NCBI RefSeq assembly: GCF_002370355.1
Contig: NZ_AP017929.1
Location: 1,488,001-1,552,000 of the forward strand
Reading direction: 5' to 3'
Source of the DNA: Latilactobacillus sakei subsp. sakei DSM 20017 = JCM 1157
Lineage (GTDB): Bacteria; Bacillota; Bacilli; Lactobacillales; Lactobacillaceae
Length of the DNA stretch: 64,000 nt
Shown here: piece by piece, positions 7,810 to 15,404 of the stretch
Numbering within the stretch: the first letter of the stretch is position 1
How the letters are laid out: the number at the start of each line of letters is the position of its first letter
Made by a program: the position numbers and the translations under genes
The notes under the pieces: model-generated
What the model was told of the DNA's origin: nothing
Database searches by the model: none
What the model saw: the letters and a program-made list of their open reading frames with translations, nothing else

Positions 7810-8766
7810 ATGACAGAAAATTATCATGCAATTAATTGGAATCAAGTTGAAGATCAAATCGATAAAGCGACTTGGGAAAAGCTAACCGAACAATTTTGGT
7901 TAGATACACGCATCCCCCTTTCAAATGATTTAGATGACTGGCGGAGTTTACCAGACAATGAAAAATGGATTGTGGGTCATGTTTTTGGCGGCTTAACGTT
8001 ACTTGATACGTTGCAATCACAAGATGGTATGGCGAGCTTAAAAGCCAATATCAGAACACCGCATGAAGAAGCTGTTTTGAATAACATCCAATTTATGGAA
8101 TCAGTGCATGCTAAGAGTTATTCATCAATCTTTTCAACGTTAAATACGCCTAATGAAATTGATGAAATTTTTGACTGGACAAATACTAACGAATACCTGC
8201 AATACAAAGCCAATAAGATTAACAGTATCTATCAGAATGGCTCACCGCTCCAACAAAAGATTGCCAGTGTTTTCTTAGAAACATTCCTCTTCTATTCTGG
8301 TTTCTACACGCCACTCTATTACTTAGGGAACAACAAATTGGCTAACGTTGCTGAAATCATTAAATTAATTATCCGTGATGAATCTGTTCATGGCACTTAC
8401 ATCGGTTATAAATTCCAACTCGGCTTTAACGAATTAGCAAAAGCTGAACAAGAAGAACTTCAAAACTGGATGTACGATTTACTTTACGATCTTTATGCCA
8501 ATGAAGAAAAATACACTCATGAAGTTTACGATGGCACTGGCTGGACGGAAGAAGTCTTAACTTACCTCCGTTATAACGCCAATAAGGCCCTAATGAACTT
8601 AGGACAAGGCGCCCTCTTCCCAGATACAGCCGAAGATGTGAACCCAGTTGTCTTAAACGGGATGTCAACATCAACAGCGAACCATGATTTCTTCTCACAA
8701 GTTGGGAATGGTTACCGTCTGGGTAACGTTGAAGCAATGAACGACAGTGATTATGACTTCGATTAA
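7810..8766 (+). CDS. nrdF: Class Ib ribonucleotide reductase, beta subunit
   Basis: The 318-residue radical-generating subunit. Metal ligands and radical tyrosine are readable: Asp66, Glu97, His100, Tyr104 (MESVHAKSYS), Glu157, Glu191 and His194 (RDESVH). It carries the dimetal-tyrosyl radical needed by NrdE; in class Ib enzymes the Mn form is assembled with the flavodoxin NrdI. No nrdI lies in this window, which is unusual for an nrdHEF locus and implies it is elsewhere. The ATG at 7810 follows AAAGGAG. Confidence 0.97.
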   Translation: MTENYHAINWNQVEDQIDKATWEKLTEQFWLDTRIPLSNDLDDWRSLPDNEKWIVGHVFGGLTLLDTLQSQDGMASLKANIRTPHEEAVLNNIQFMESVHAKSYSSIFSTLNTPNEIDEIFDWTNTNEYLQYKANKINSIYQNGSPLQQKIASVFLETFLFYSGFYTPLYYLGNNKLANVAEIIKLIIRDESVHGTYIGYKFQLGFNELAKAEQEELQNWMYDLLYDLYANEEKYTHEVYDGTGWTEEVLTYLRYNANKALMNLGQGALFPDTAEDVNPVVLNGMSTSTANHDFFSQVGNGYRLGNVEAMNDSDYDFD

Positions 8767-8780
8767 TAGTATATCCAACT

Positions 8781-8824
8781 AAAAAAGCGAGCTTCACTAA
8801 GAAATTAGTGAGTCTCGCTTTTTT
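8781..8824. terminator. Terminator of nrdF, also serving the converging marR
   Basis: The stem AAAAAAGCGAG...CTCGCTTTTTT (8781-8824) includes an inner TTCACTAA/TTAGTGA pairing. A/T tracts on both sides make it bidirectional. Confidence 0.88.
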
Positions 8825-8833
8825 GATTGCCAT

Positions 8834-9340
8834 TTATTTTTTGAATTGATTTAAGTACCGACTAGCCAATAACTTATGGAATTTAACGCCCAATGTGGGA
8901 TTAGACGCGTCGATATCAGCGTACATCGCTGTTGTGATTTTTGTCAGTAACGGTACGAGTTGATCTAGTTCTGCTTCAGAAAGTGCGTTCACAAATGGTG
9001 GCACTTCTCGACTAGCGGATTCGATTTCCTGGCGACCAGCAGCGGTCAGATTTACTAAATTAACCCGCCGATCACTCGGTAACTTGGTCAAAGTGACCAA
9101 TTCACGTTTAACAAGTTTCGCAACAAATTCACTGGTAGATTGTGGTGACATGCCTAAACGCGTGGCGAGTTCTCGTTGAGATAAGTGATCTTCATCAGCT
9201 AGTGCCAATAAGATTTTCCCCTGACCTTCGACAATCAGATGGGGCCGCGCTTGTTTGACGATATCATCATAGATTTTACTGAGTTGTTCATATTCGGCTA
9301 ATTTACCAGCAACTAATTCTGCTTTGACGCTGTTTGTCAT
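8834..9340 (-). CDS. MarR-family transcriptional regulator
   Basis: A 168-residue winged-helix protein. The recognition region reads LSQRELATRLGMSPQSTSEF (about residues 53-72), followed by the wing with SDRRVNLVNLT and a helical dimerisation tail. MarR proteins are ligand-responsive dimeric repressors. It is divergent from a drug-exporter-type ABC operon, and two palindromes lie in the shared promoter region, so it most likely represses the exporter and perhaps itself. The ATG at 9340 is preceded by AAGGAGA at 9 bases. A -10 TATACT lies at 9369-9374 on the minus strand. Confidence 0.9.
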   Translation of the reverse strand: MTNSVKAELVAGKLAEYEQLSKIYDDIVKQARPHLIVEGQGKILLALADEDHLSQRELATRLGMSPQSTSEFVAKLVKRELVTLTKLPSDRRVNLVNLTAAGRQEIESASREVPPFVNALSEAELDQLVPLLTKITTAMYADIDASNPTLGVKFHKLLASRYLNQFKK

Positions 9341-9404
9341 GTGTCATCTTCTCCTTTGTCTTTCATCCAGTATACACCATTCTAAAATTTGAAAATAGCA
9401 ATCC

Positions 9405-9462
9405 TTGACATTTTAGTAAGGGGGCCTTACTATGTTATTTAATCAGGTGACCTGATTAAATA
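9405..9462 (+). promoter_or_regulatory. ABC exporter promoter with two operator palindromes
   Basis: TTGACA (9405-9410), 17 bases, TACTAT (9428-9433). A perfect inverted repeat AGTAAGG-GGG-CCTTACT (9415-9431) fills the spacer and enters the -10. A second perfect one lies downstream at 9436-9462, with 13-base arms TATTTAATCAGGT around a central G. Both positions would block transcription if bound, and the adjacent MarR protein is the obvious candidate. The two palindromes differ in sequence, so only one may be its true site. Confidence 0.7.
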
Positions 9463-9477
9463 TGAGGAGGCGCTAAT

Positions 9478-10419
9478 ATGCGTGAGGATAATGTCATTGA
9501 AGTCAGAAATGTTCAAAAAAAATTTGGTCAAAAGAAAGTCGTTCAAGATATTTCTTTCAATGTAAAAAAAGGCGAAATATTTGGCCTCTTAGGCCCAAAT
9601 GGCGCTGGCAAAACGACCCTTTTAAAAATGATGACGACTTTATTACGCCCTGATGAGGGGCAGATTACGCTGAATGGCTTTAATACACTAAGCCAAAGTC
9701 GCCAAGCACGCCAACAATTTAGCGTGACGAATCAAACGGCAGCGATTGATCAAGACTTAAGTGCACGTGATAATCTCCGTTTATTTGGACGGTTAAACGG
9801 ACTTAGCAGTCAAGCCAGCCAGATTCGTGCAGACGAGTTACTGACGGCTTTTGATTTAACGCAATCGGCTAATCAAGCGTTGGCCACTTTTTCCGGTGGC
9901 ATGCGACGCCGTTTAGACTTAGCAGTCAGTTTAGTGGGTCGTCCGAAGATTTTATTTTTGGATGAACCGACTACCGGTTTAGATCCTAGAACAAGAATTC
10001 AAATGTGGCAAGTAATTCAAGCATTGGTGGCCCAAGGATCAACTGTCTTTTTAACCACCCAATATTTAGAGGAAGCAGACCAATTTGCCGATCACATTGC
10101 GCTCATTGATCACGGGCGTCTTATCGCTAATGGTACACCTAGTGAATTAAAGCAAAAATTAGGTGGCTTACAACTGTCTTTAGCCGTCACAGAGTTGGCT
10201 CAATTACCTCAAGCACGCGCGATTGTTCAGGACGTTTTAAAACAACCAATCAGCGTTAGTGAACAGACATTAGTCAGCCCACTTGGTGGCGACGCTCTTC
10301 CAGCGATAATCGTAATATTAAATCAATTACAAATTGCTAAAATTACAGTTAGTCATTTAAAACTTGAGACACCTTCGTTAGATGATGTTTTCCTAAAAAT
10401 GACGGTTGGTAAAAACTAA
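9478..10419 (+). CDS. ABC exporter ATPase (DrrA type)
   Basis: A 313-residue ATP-binding subunit. Walker A GPNGAGKTT lies at 39-47, the ABC signature FSGGMRRR at 138-145 and Walker B LFLDEP at 159-164. An H-loop position reads TTQYLEEAD, with Gln in place of the usual His, as is common in DrrA-like daunorubicin-resistance ATPases. The C-terminal extension of about 80 residues is typical of that branch. The ATG at 9478 follows GAGGAGG with 7-base spacing. It forms an operon with the permease 12 bases downstream. The substrate is probably a drug or other toxic amphiphile, by family analogy only. Confidence 0.92.
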   Translation: MREDNVIEVRNVQKKFGQKKVVQDISFNVKKGEIFGLLGPNGAGKTTLLKMMTTLLRPDEGQITLNGFNTLSQSRQARQQFSVTNQTAAIDQDLSARDNLRLFGRLNGLSSQASQIRADELLTAFDLTQSANQALATFSGGMRRRLDLAVSLVGRPKILFLDEPTTGLDPRTRIQMWQVIQALVAQGSTVFLTTQYLEEADQFADHIALIDHGRLIANGTPSELKQKLGGLQLSLAVTELAQLPQARAIVQDVLKQPISVSEQTLVSPLGGDALPAIIVILNQLQIAKITVSHLKLETPSLDDVFLKMTVGKN

Positions 10420-10431
10420 GGAGCTCAGATA

Positions 10432-11208
10432 ATGAATACAAATATAATAAAACGTCATACTATACGTGATATTCTCACTTTAACCCACCGTAACTTATTA
10501 AAAATGCGCCACAATCCCGATAACGTCAGTGATGTGCTCATCCAACCGATTATCTTTACCCTATTGTTTGGCTATCTATTCGGCGGCGTCATCGCCGGTA
10601 GCGTCCACGCCTACTTACCGATGCTGGTTTCTGGTATTTTAGTTCAAAGTATTTTAAATGCAGCTTCTGGTTCTGGCCAACAATTACGGGAAGATATTAA
10701 TAATGGTATCTTCGACCGTTTTAAAACATTACCGATTTCACCAATAGCACCACTGGCAGGGCAATTAGTAGGTGATATTTTGCGATTAGTGCTTTCTGGC
10801 GGAATGGCGATTCTTACAGCGTTGGTAATGGGTTGGCGCCCCACCGTCAATCTGGGGGCACTGATTTGGGCATTACTACTGGCGGTCTTTATCGGCTGGT
10901 CAACTTCTTGGATTTTTGCCTTAGTGGGGTTAATGGTCAAAAATGCAGAGCTGATCAGCAGCTTATCGATGATTATTATCCTCGTGTTAACGTTCTTATC
11001 GAACGCCTTTATCCCCATCAAAACGCTGCCCCACTTTTTACAGCCAGTCGTTAGGATTAATCCGGTCAGCACAACAATTACCGCTATTCGGACGCTCTTA
11101 AATACTGGCAGTTGGAACAATACAGCGACAATGGTCCTCATCAGTGGTGCGCTGATCATTATGCTATTTATGCCACTGACAGTTATCGCGTACCAACGTC
11201 GTGACTAA
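10432..11208 (+). CDS. ABC-2 type permease (DrrB type)
   Basis: A 258-residue membrane protein with about six helices and the ABC-2 motif region near FDRFKTLPISPIAPL. It pairs with the ATPase just upstream to form an exporter. The N-terminal cytoplasmic stretch (RNLLKMRHNPDNVSDVLIQP) matches the DrrB-like entry into helix 1. The start is ATG 10432, with AAGGAG 11 bases upstream. A strong terminator follows, so the operon has two genes under the MarR-linked promoter. Confidence 0.9.
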   Translation: MNTNIIKRHTIRDILTLTHRNLLKMRHNPDNVSDVLIQPIIFTLLFGYLFGGVIAGSVHAYLPMLVSGILVQSILNAASGSGQQLREDINNGIFDRFKTLPISPIAPLAGQLVGDILRLVLSGGMAILTALVMGWRPTVNLGALIWALLLAVFIGWSTSWIFALVGLMVKNAELISSLSMIIILVLTFLSNAFIPIKTLPHFLQPVVRINPVSTTITAIRTLLNTGSWNNTATMVLISGALIIMLFMPLTVIAYQRRD

Positions 11209-11220
11209 TATTGCTAAAAT

Positions 11221-11266
11221 AAAAATAGCGCGCCGCACTTATAAGATAGTGGGACGCGCTATTTTT
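11221..11266. terminator. Terminator of the MarR-linked exporter operon
   Basis: AAAAATAGCGCG/CGCGCTATTTTT arms (11221-11232 with 11255-11266) and an inner CACT/AGTG pairing. It is flanked by A and T runs and serves the converging lipoprotein gene as well. Confidence 0.88.
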
Positions 11267-11268
11267 GT

Positions 11269-11781
11269 TTAAATTATTTGGTAGTCGATTTGATCAATCT
11301 TGATTTTGGGTAATTCATCAATGTTCTTATCCGTAATAATACTAAAAGAGATATCAGCGCGATCATTTTCAGGAAGTGTTTCGTAAATTACAGTCCCATA
11401 TGCGAGTTTAAATAATTGGGCATGCTTGCCCACCTGTTTTTTGGCGATTGCAAACACATTTGGCTGGCCAAAATACGCATTTGTAACCTGCTCTTTACCG
11501 AATTTAAGATAATGTTTCATAGCAGTGGCATCTTTGATAAACCCTTTTGCAGAATTTAAGACTAAATAATCGTTGCCGACACGATAGATATAACCGGAGA
11601 TTTTCTTTTGATCCGAATGAGTCGCAGTTGTTAATTTCATGGTTCCATGCTTAGGCAAACTAGTCACTTTTTTAGTCCGTATTTTGGGTGATGTGTGTGT
11701 TTCAATTGAACGATTGCAACCAACAATAAAAATTATTACGATTGATAGGCATAAAATGAGAGGGAATATTGTTTTTTTCAA
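11269..11781 (-). CDS. Putative lipoprotein, unknown function
   Basis: About 170 residues. The start is placed at TTG 11781, 8 bases after GGAG, giving MKKTIFPLILCLSIVIIFIV followed by GCNRS. This is a signal peptide with a lipobox ending at Cys, so the protein should be anchored on the outer membrane face after LspA cleavage. The mature part is Lys/Thr-rich with no family I recognise. It is the last gene of a three-gene minus-strand cluster: a second lipoprotein, a two-helix membrane protein, and this one. Confidence 0.75.
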   Translation of the reverse strand: MKKTIFPLILCLSIVIIFIVGCNRSIETHTSPKIRTKKVTSLPKHGTMKLTTATHSDQKKISGYIYRVGNDYLVLNSAKGFIKDATAMKHYLKFGKEQVTNAYFGQPNVFAIAKKQVGKHAQLFKLAYGTVIYETLPENDRADISFSIITDKNIDELPKIKIDQIDYQII

Positions 11782-11808
11782 AGAGCGGTCTCCAAGGATC
11801 ATTAGATT

Positions 11809-11985
11809 TTATTTTTGACGTTTAACCATTAGTATCAGATAGGTGATGATACTTAATCCAATACCGGTTATGATTGTGCGGATCCAAATCGTGTTCGGAT
11901 TAAAATAGAGGTCTTGAATTTGCATTAAGACACCACCAATAACGAAACTGATAGGAAATATCAGATCTAATTTGCTATTTTTCAT
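11809..11985 (-). CDS. Small two-helix membrane protein, unknown function
   Basis: 58 residues with two hydrophobic helices (about 8-22 and 35-53) and a basic end, VKRQK. The ATG at 11985 lies 7 bases after GAGGT; an upstream in-frame ATG at 12003 overlaps the preceding gene's stop and lacks a ribosome site. It sits between two lipoprotein genes with tight spacing, so it is probably co-transcribed and may act with them in the envelope. No family recognised. Confidence 0.7.
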   Translation of the reverse strand: MKNSKLDLIFPISFVIGGVLMQIQDLYFNPNTIWIRTIITGIGLSIITYLILMVKRQK

Positions 11986-11999
11986 GGACTTTACCTCAA

Positions 12000-12482
12000 T
12001 CATCGAATTTGATAAATTTTGTAGCGATTATAGGACGGCTCGTTTAAATTGGCCGTGGCAACGATGTCATACAGTGTGTAGTCGCGTGGGATTCCCACTG
12101 TGACTGCCCCATAACCAAAATGCTTGTGTGGTTTAAAGTGATTATCGCCAATGAAAATGAAGCCGTCTTCGTCTAGCTTCTGATAAGCAGAATGTGCTAG
12201 TGTTTGCGTAGTGGTTTGACTCAAAAACGTTTTGAGCTTATCTTTCGTGTTCAGCTGCTCATTCGGTTGATGCACAATCACGAAGAACGTCTTATGTCGA
12301 TAATACAACCAATAGGTTTGGACCGTTTTTTTGGTGTAGGTCTGTTGGTTTTGCCGGCTGATACTTTCTGATTGTGAATTGTGCCGCGAGCTTGTTGTTT
12401 TTGCTGGAGTTTGCTGACAAGCCGTTAGCATTAACAATACGATTACTAACGTGATTGGCAACAATAATGGTCTCATTTTCAT
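12000..12482 (-). CDS. Putative lipoprotein, unknown function
   Basis: 160 residues. MKMRPLLLPITLVIVLLMLT runs into AC, a lipobox of the form L-T-A-C, so it should be a membrane-anchored lipoprotein. After the Cys comes a Ser/Thr/Gln-rich linker of about 25 residues, then a small globular part with no recognised family. ATG 12482 is chosen because AAGGA lies 9 bases upstream. It is the first gene of the three-gene cluster and divergent from the DUF2975/YozG-type pair. The -35/-10 for this gene could not be placed with confidence. Confidence 0.78.
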   Translation of the reverse strand: MKMRPLLLPITLVIVLLMLTACQQTPAKTTSSRHNSQSESISRQNQQTYTKKTVQTYWLYYRHKTFFVIVHQPNEQLNTKDKLKTFLSQTTTQTLAHSAYQKLDEDGFIFIGDNHFKPHKHFGYGAVTVGIPRDYTLYDIVATANLNEPSYNRYKIYQIR

Positions 12483-12562
12483 ATGAGTCAATCCTTCATA
12501 GATTAGTTTACCCCTCTGATTATAACAGTCAACACATTTTTAAACAGTTGCAAATTTTGAAA

Positions 12563-12615
12563 TTTATCGAAAAACGATAAAAATTAATTGCTTATCGATA
12601 TTAAAATGTTATAAT
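12563..12615 (+). promoter_or_regulatory. Promoter with three TTATCG half-sites
   Basis: TTGCTT (12588-12593), 16 bases and TATAAT (12610-12615) drive the DUF2975/HTH pair. Upstream is an inverted repeat TTTATCG-AAAAA-CGATAAA (12563-12581), and a third TTATCGATA overlaps the -35 (12592-12600). This is a likely autoregulatory operator for the small HTH protein encoded second in the operon. Confidence 0.65.
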
Positions 12616-12648
12616 CAAGCTATTAATTCATTCAATGAGGTGTTTGAT

Positions 12649-13116
12649 ATGTTAAAAAAATGGCTTTTACGTTTAGCACTTTTAGGAATCGGCGCAGTCT
12701 TCTTCCTTTTTAGCTTTTTAGTCACCGTCCAGATTGTGACGGCGTCTAAATTAGACTATCCTTTTGAAATTATCACGTTGGCCCTGGCCGCTTATAGTGT
12801 GACGATTTGTGTGTGGGTTGCTTTATATGCGCTGCATCGCATTCTCAATACGATTGAACAACACCAAGTGTTTGCGCCACAAACATTGCGTTATGTATCA
12901 TCGATTAGAAATGCGGTCTTAATCGCAAGTTTTGCTAGTTTATTGTCACTTCCCTTTTTCTATCGGATTACGCAACTAGAAGATGCGCCGGGCTTGTTAT
13001 TACTTGGGATTGCGTTCATCTTTATTCCGTTTGCTTTGGCCATTCTGATGCAGATTGTTGAAGACCTATTTAAGAGCGCCATTGCATTGCAGACGGAAAA
13101 CGACCTCACAGTCTAA
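12649..13116 (+). CDS. DUF2975-family membrane protein
   Basis: 155 residues with four predicted helices (about 5-30, 40-63, 82-102 and 110-132) and a conserved loop containing IEQHQVFAPQTLRYVSSIR between helices 2 and 3. This four-helix layout followed by a tiny XRE-type regulator is the standard DUF2975-YozG gene pair of Firmicutes. Function is unknown; a role in sensing at the membrane is often assumed. The ATG at 12649 follows GAGGT at 7 bases and is preferred over an upstream GTG at 12640 that overlaps the ribosome site. Confidence 0.85.
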   Translation: MLKKWLLRLALLGIGAVFFLFSFLVTVQIVTASKLDYPFEIITLALAAYSVTICVWVALYALHRILNTIEQHQVFAPQTLRYVSSIRNAVLIASFASLLSLPFFYRITQLEDAPGLLLLGIAFIFIPFALAILMQIVEDLFKSAIALQTENDLTV

Positions 13117-13128
13117 GGAGGATTTAAA

Positions 13129-13335
13129 ATGCCAATTCGGGTTAATTTAGACGTCATTCTGGCCCAACGAAAGATGAGTGTCACTGAACTTTCACAAAAA
13201 GTTGAGATTACCATTGCCAACCTTTCAAACTTAAAGACGGAAAAGGCAAAAGCGATTCGCTTTTCGACATTAGAACGTCTTTGCCAAGCGCTTGACTGTC
13301 AGCCAGGCGACCTATTAGAATATGTAGATGATTAA
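13129..13335 (+). CDS. Small Cro/CI-type HTH regulator (YozG-like)
   Basis: A 68-residue protein that is almost entirely one helix-turn-helix: MSVTELSQKVEITIANLSNL (residues about 15-34) holds the two recognition helices, and the end LERLCQALDCQPGDLLEY is the hallmark of the YozG group. It follows the DUF2975 gene by 12 bases with an AAGGAGG ribosome site. It probably binds the TTATCG sites upstream of the operon. A strong terminator follows. Confidence 0.9.
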   Translation: MPIRVNLDVILAQRKMSVTELSQKVEITIANLSNLKTEKAKAIRFSTLERLCQALDCQPGDLLEYVDD

Positions 13336-13337
13336 GA

Positions 13338-13371
13338 AACCCCGGATAAATGACCATTATCCGGGGTTTTT
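13338..13371 (+). terminator. Terminator of the DUF2975/HTH operon
   Basis: A perfect 12-bp stem AACCCCGGATAA/TTATCCGGGGTT (13338-13349 with 13357-13368), a 7-base loop and a T run. Confidence 0.9.
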
Positions 13372-13447
13372 AGTAACTTCCTTTTTGTTAGTCCCTTTTT
13401 TTGAATCTGTAGTATAATGAGAAAGTAGTGAAAATGAAAGGGGTTTT

Positions 13448-14467
13448 ATGCTGATGTATTACGTTGTTATGAAGTCAAATGATATTCGCCGTAACCTGGC
13501 CACCGAACAATATTTAATGAATCAAAAGAACTTTGATGAACCATTATTGCTTTTCTATATTGAAAAACCATGTATTATTGTGGGTCGGAATCAAAATACG
13601 TATGAAGAAATTAATCAAAAATACGTTGAAGATAATCACATTACGGTGACCCGCCGCTTATCTGGTGGTGGTGGCATTTATCAAGATCTCGGTAACCTCT
13701 GTTTTAGCTTCGTTGTCGATGCTGATTCAGAACAATTTGGGGATTTCAAATCCTTTACGCAACCAATCGTCGATGCACTTCACGAAATGGGCGCCACATC
13801 AGCTGAAGTCTCTGGCCGTAACGATATGTTAGTCGCTGGTAAGAAATTCTCTGGCAATGCAATGTATACCAAAAATGGCAAAACGTTCTCTCACGGGACC
13901 CTTTCATGGAACGTCGATCTAGATGTCCTCACACAAGCGTTGAACGTCCCTGCTGATAAGATTGCTTCTAAAGGCATCAAGTCCATTCGCCAACGGGTAA
14001 CTAATTTAAAAGACCACGTGAACCCTGAATATCAAAATATGTCGACTGAAGAATTTAGAGATGTCTTACTCTTGAACCTTTTTAATGCCAAGAGCTTACC
14101 AGAAATTGCTGATCGTGAATATCAATTAACGGCGGCAGATGAACAAGCCATCGACAAGATTTTCAATGACCTCTATAGTAACTGGGACTGGGTTTATGGC
14201 AAGTCACCTAAATCAACAATTCAAAAGCGGAAACACTTTGATTTTGGGACGATTGATGCTCGCTTATTGATCGAAAATGGTAAGATTGCCAACGTTAAAT
14301 TCTACGGCGATTTCTTTGGTTCAGGTGATGCTAATGATTTAGCAGAAAAATTAGCCGGAACGATTTATGACCGTGAACACTTAGCAGCAGCCCTCGAACC
14401 AATTGACACAACACCTTACTTTACAGGCATTCCTAAAACGGAATTAGTAGAATTATTAGCGCAATAA
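13448..14467 (+). CDS. lplA: Lipoate--protein ligase A
   Basis: 339 residues. Attaches lipoate, through lipoyl-AMP, to lysines of E2 and glycine-cleavage H proteins. The conserved RRLSGGGGIYQDLGNLCFS (residues about 73-91), GRNDMLVAGKKFSGNA with the catalytic Lys, and HGTLSWNVDLD are all present, and the C-terminal small domain is complete. Two ATGs (13448 and 13454) share one AAAGGGG ribosome site; the first is used here. It is flanked by terminators on both sides, hence monocistronic. A -10 TATAAT is visible near 13413. Confidence 0.95.
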   Translation: MLMYYVVMKSNDIRRNLATEQYLMNQKNFDEPLLLFYIEKPCIIVGRNQNTYEEINQKYVEDNHITVTRRLSGGGGIYQDLGNLCFSFVVDADSEQFGDFKSFTQPIVDALHEMGATSAEVSGRNDMLVAGKKFSGNAMYTKNGKTFSHGTLSWNVDLDVLTQALNVPADKIASKGIKSIRQRVTNLKDHVNPEYQNMSTEEFRDVLLLNLFNAKSLPEIADREYQLTAADEQAIDKIFNDLYSNWDWVYGKSPKSTIQKRKHFDFGTIDARLLIENGKIANVKFYGDFFGSGDANDLAEKLAGTIYDREHLAAALEPIDTTPYFTGIPKTELVELLAQ

Positions 14468-14551
14468 AAAAAGTATGCCGTAACTCGGTTAACCGGAAAG
14501 TGTTGGCTGACAGAACACGTTTAGACTATAAAAGTTCAGATAAATAAAAGA

Positions 14552-14587
14552 GGCTGAGACAAAATTTACTTTTGTCTTAGCCCCTTT
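14552..14587. terminator. Bidirectional terminator after lplA
   Basis: GGCTGAGACAAAA/TTTTGTCTTAGCC stem (14552-14583), then TTTTTCTTTT. This GGCTGAGACAAAA type of hairpin is common at gene ends in lactobacilli. Confidence 0.88.
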
Positions 14588-14592
14588 TTCTT

Positions 14593-15246
14593 TTACGCGA
14601 TGATTTCAGTTGTGATTTCTTCTGGGTTAAAGGCTGCCTGAAGGACGGTTTTAACGGCTTGTTCAATTGCCGCTAATTGGGCTGATGATTGTCCGAAAGC
14701 ATAAACAACAAGCATCGCTTCTGTCGTTTCAGGGGCAATCATGGCGCGTGTGGAATCCGAAATTGGACTGCCAAACGCACCATGTTGATCGACTAGTGTT
14801 GGAAAGTGACTGATATTAATCGCGCCCTTACCAATTCCAGCGTACTCGGCCCCTTCTTCGGCGACTTGATAACTGATTGGGCCGTCAATTTTGGCCAAAT
14901 CGTAACTGCCAATCGGTAGTTGTAGTTTCAAAGAGAGATAATTATTCACGTCAACTAACGCATTAATTTGATAAAGCCCCTGCCCTTTAACGACGCGGCG
15001 TAATAAACTATCCGAAGATGGCCGATGACGTGCTGCATCAAGACCGACTGCTTTGTACGCTTTTTTCGTCGCGATGATGTTAGGCAACTCGCGAATTTGT
15101 TCGAGTGTTAAATCGGCTTCGATCTCATTGAGTAATGGTGATAAAGTCGTGTCCCAAAATGCAGTATCTTTTTTAGAATTAGTAAATCCAAATGTTGCGG
15201 TTACCAATTGTGCTTGCTCTAAGTTTGCTTGTTTAGTGATTGTCAT
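14593..15246 (-). CDS. B3/B4 tRNA-binding-domain protein
   Basis: A 217-residue stand-alone B3/B4 domain, the fold that performs editing in the phenylalanyl-tRNA synthetase beta subunit. Visible family features are YKAVGLDAARHRPSSDSLLR (about residues 63-82), the central VNNYLSLKLQLPIGSYDL, and FGSPISDSTRAM. Free-standing forms are widespread in Firmicutes; a trans-editing or tRNA-related role is presumed but unproven. ATG 15246 is preferred, 8 bases after GGAGG. A 15-codon ORF with its own strong ribosome site lies just upstream. Confidence 0.82.
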   Translation of the reverse strand: MTITKQANLEQAQLVTATFGFTNSKKDTAFWDTTLSPLLNEIEADLTLEQIRELPNIIATKKAYKAVGLDAARHRPSSDSLLRRVVKGQGLYQINALVDVNNYLSLKLQLPIGSYDLAKIDGPISYQVAEEGAEYAGIGKGAINISHFPTLVDQHGAFGSPISDSTRAMIAPETTEAMLVVYAFGQSSAQLAAIEQAVKTVLQAAFNPEEITTEIIA

Positions 15247-15281
15247 GTGTAAATCCTCCAATTTGTGTTAAATGCACGGAA

Positions 15282-15329
15282 TTAGTGGACTGTTGGGACA
15301 TCACATTCAAAAAGTGGGGCTAAAAACAT
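15282..15329 (-). CDS. Possible 15-residue leader peptide
   Basis: ATG at 15329 follows GGGAGG with 7-base spacing, and the frame reads MFLAPLFECDVPTVH, then TAA at 15282-15284. The ribosome site is as strong as that of any real gene nearby. The ORF ends 36 bases before the B3/B4 gene start, in the leader of its transcript. A TTGACA element and a TATACT sequence lie upstream on this strand, although their mutual spacing is not ideal. Leader peptides of this size often control the next gene by ribosome stalling or translational coupling. No terminator/antiterminator pair is obvious, so a mechanism is speculative. Confidence 0.45.
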   Translation of the reverse strand: MFLAPLFECDVPTVH

Positions 15330-15404
15330 AAGACAACCTCCCTGATTAGTAGATTAGCTATAAGTATAGCAAATCTGTGTCAAAAAATAAATATATCCAT
15401 GTGT

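Noticed and set aside
10644-11159. Long 171-codon minus-strand ORF inside the exporter permease gene
   Set aside because: It is the antisense shadow of a real membrane protein; long antisense frames arise readily there, and no start signal was seen.
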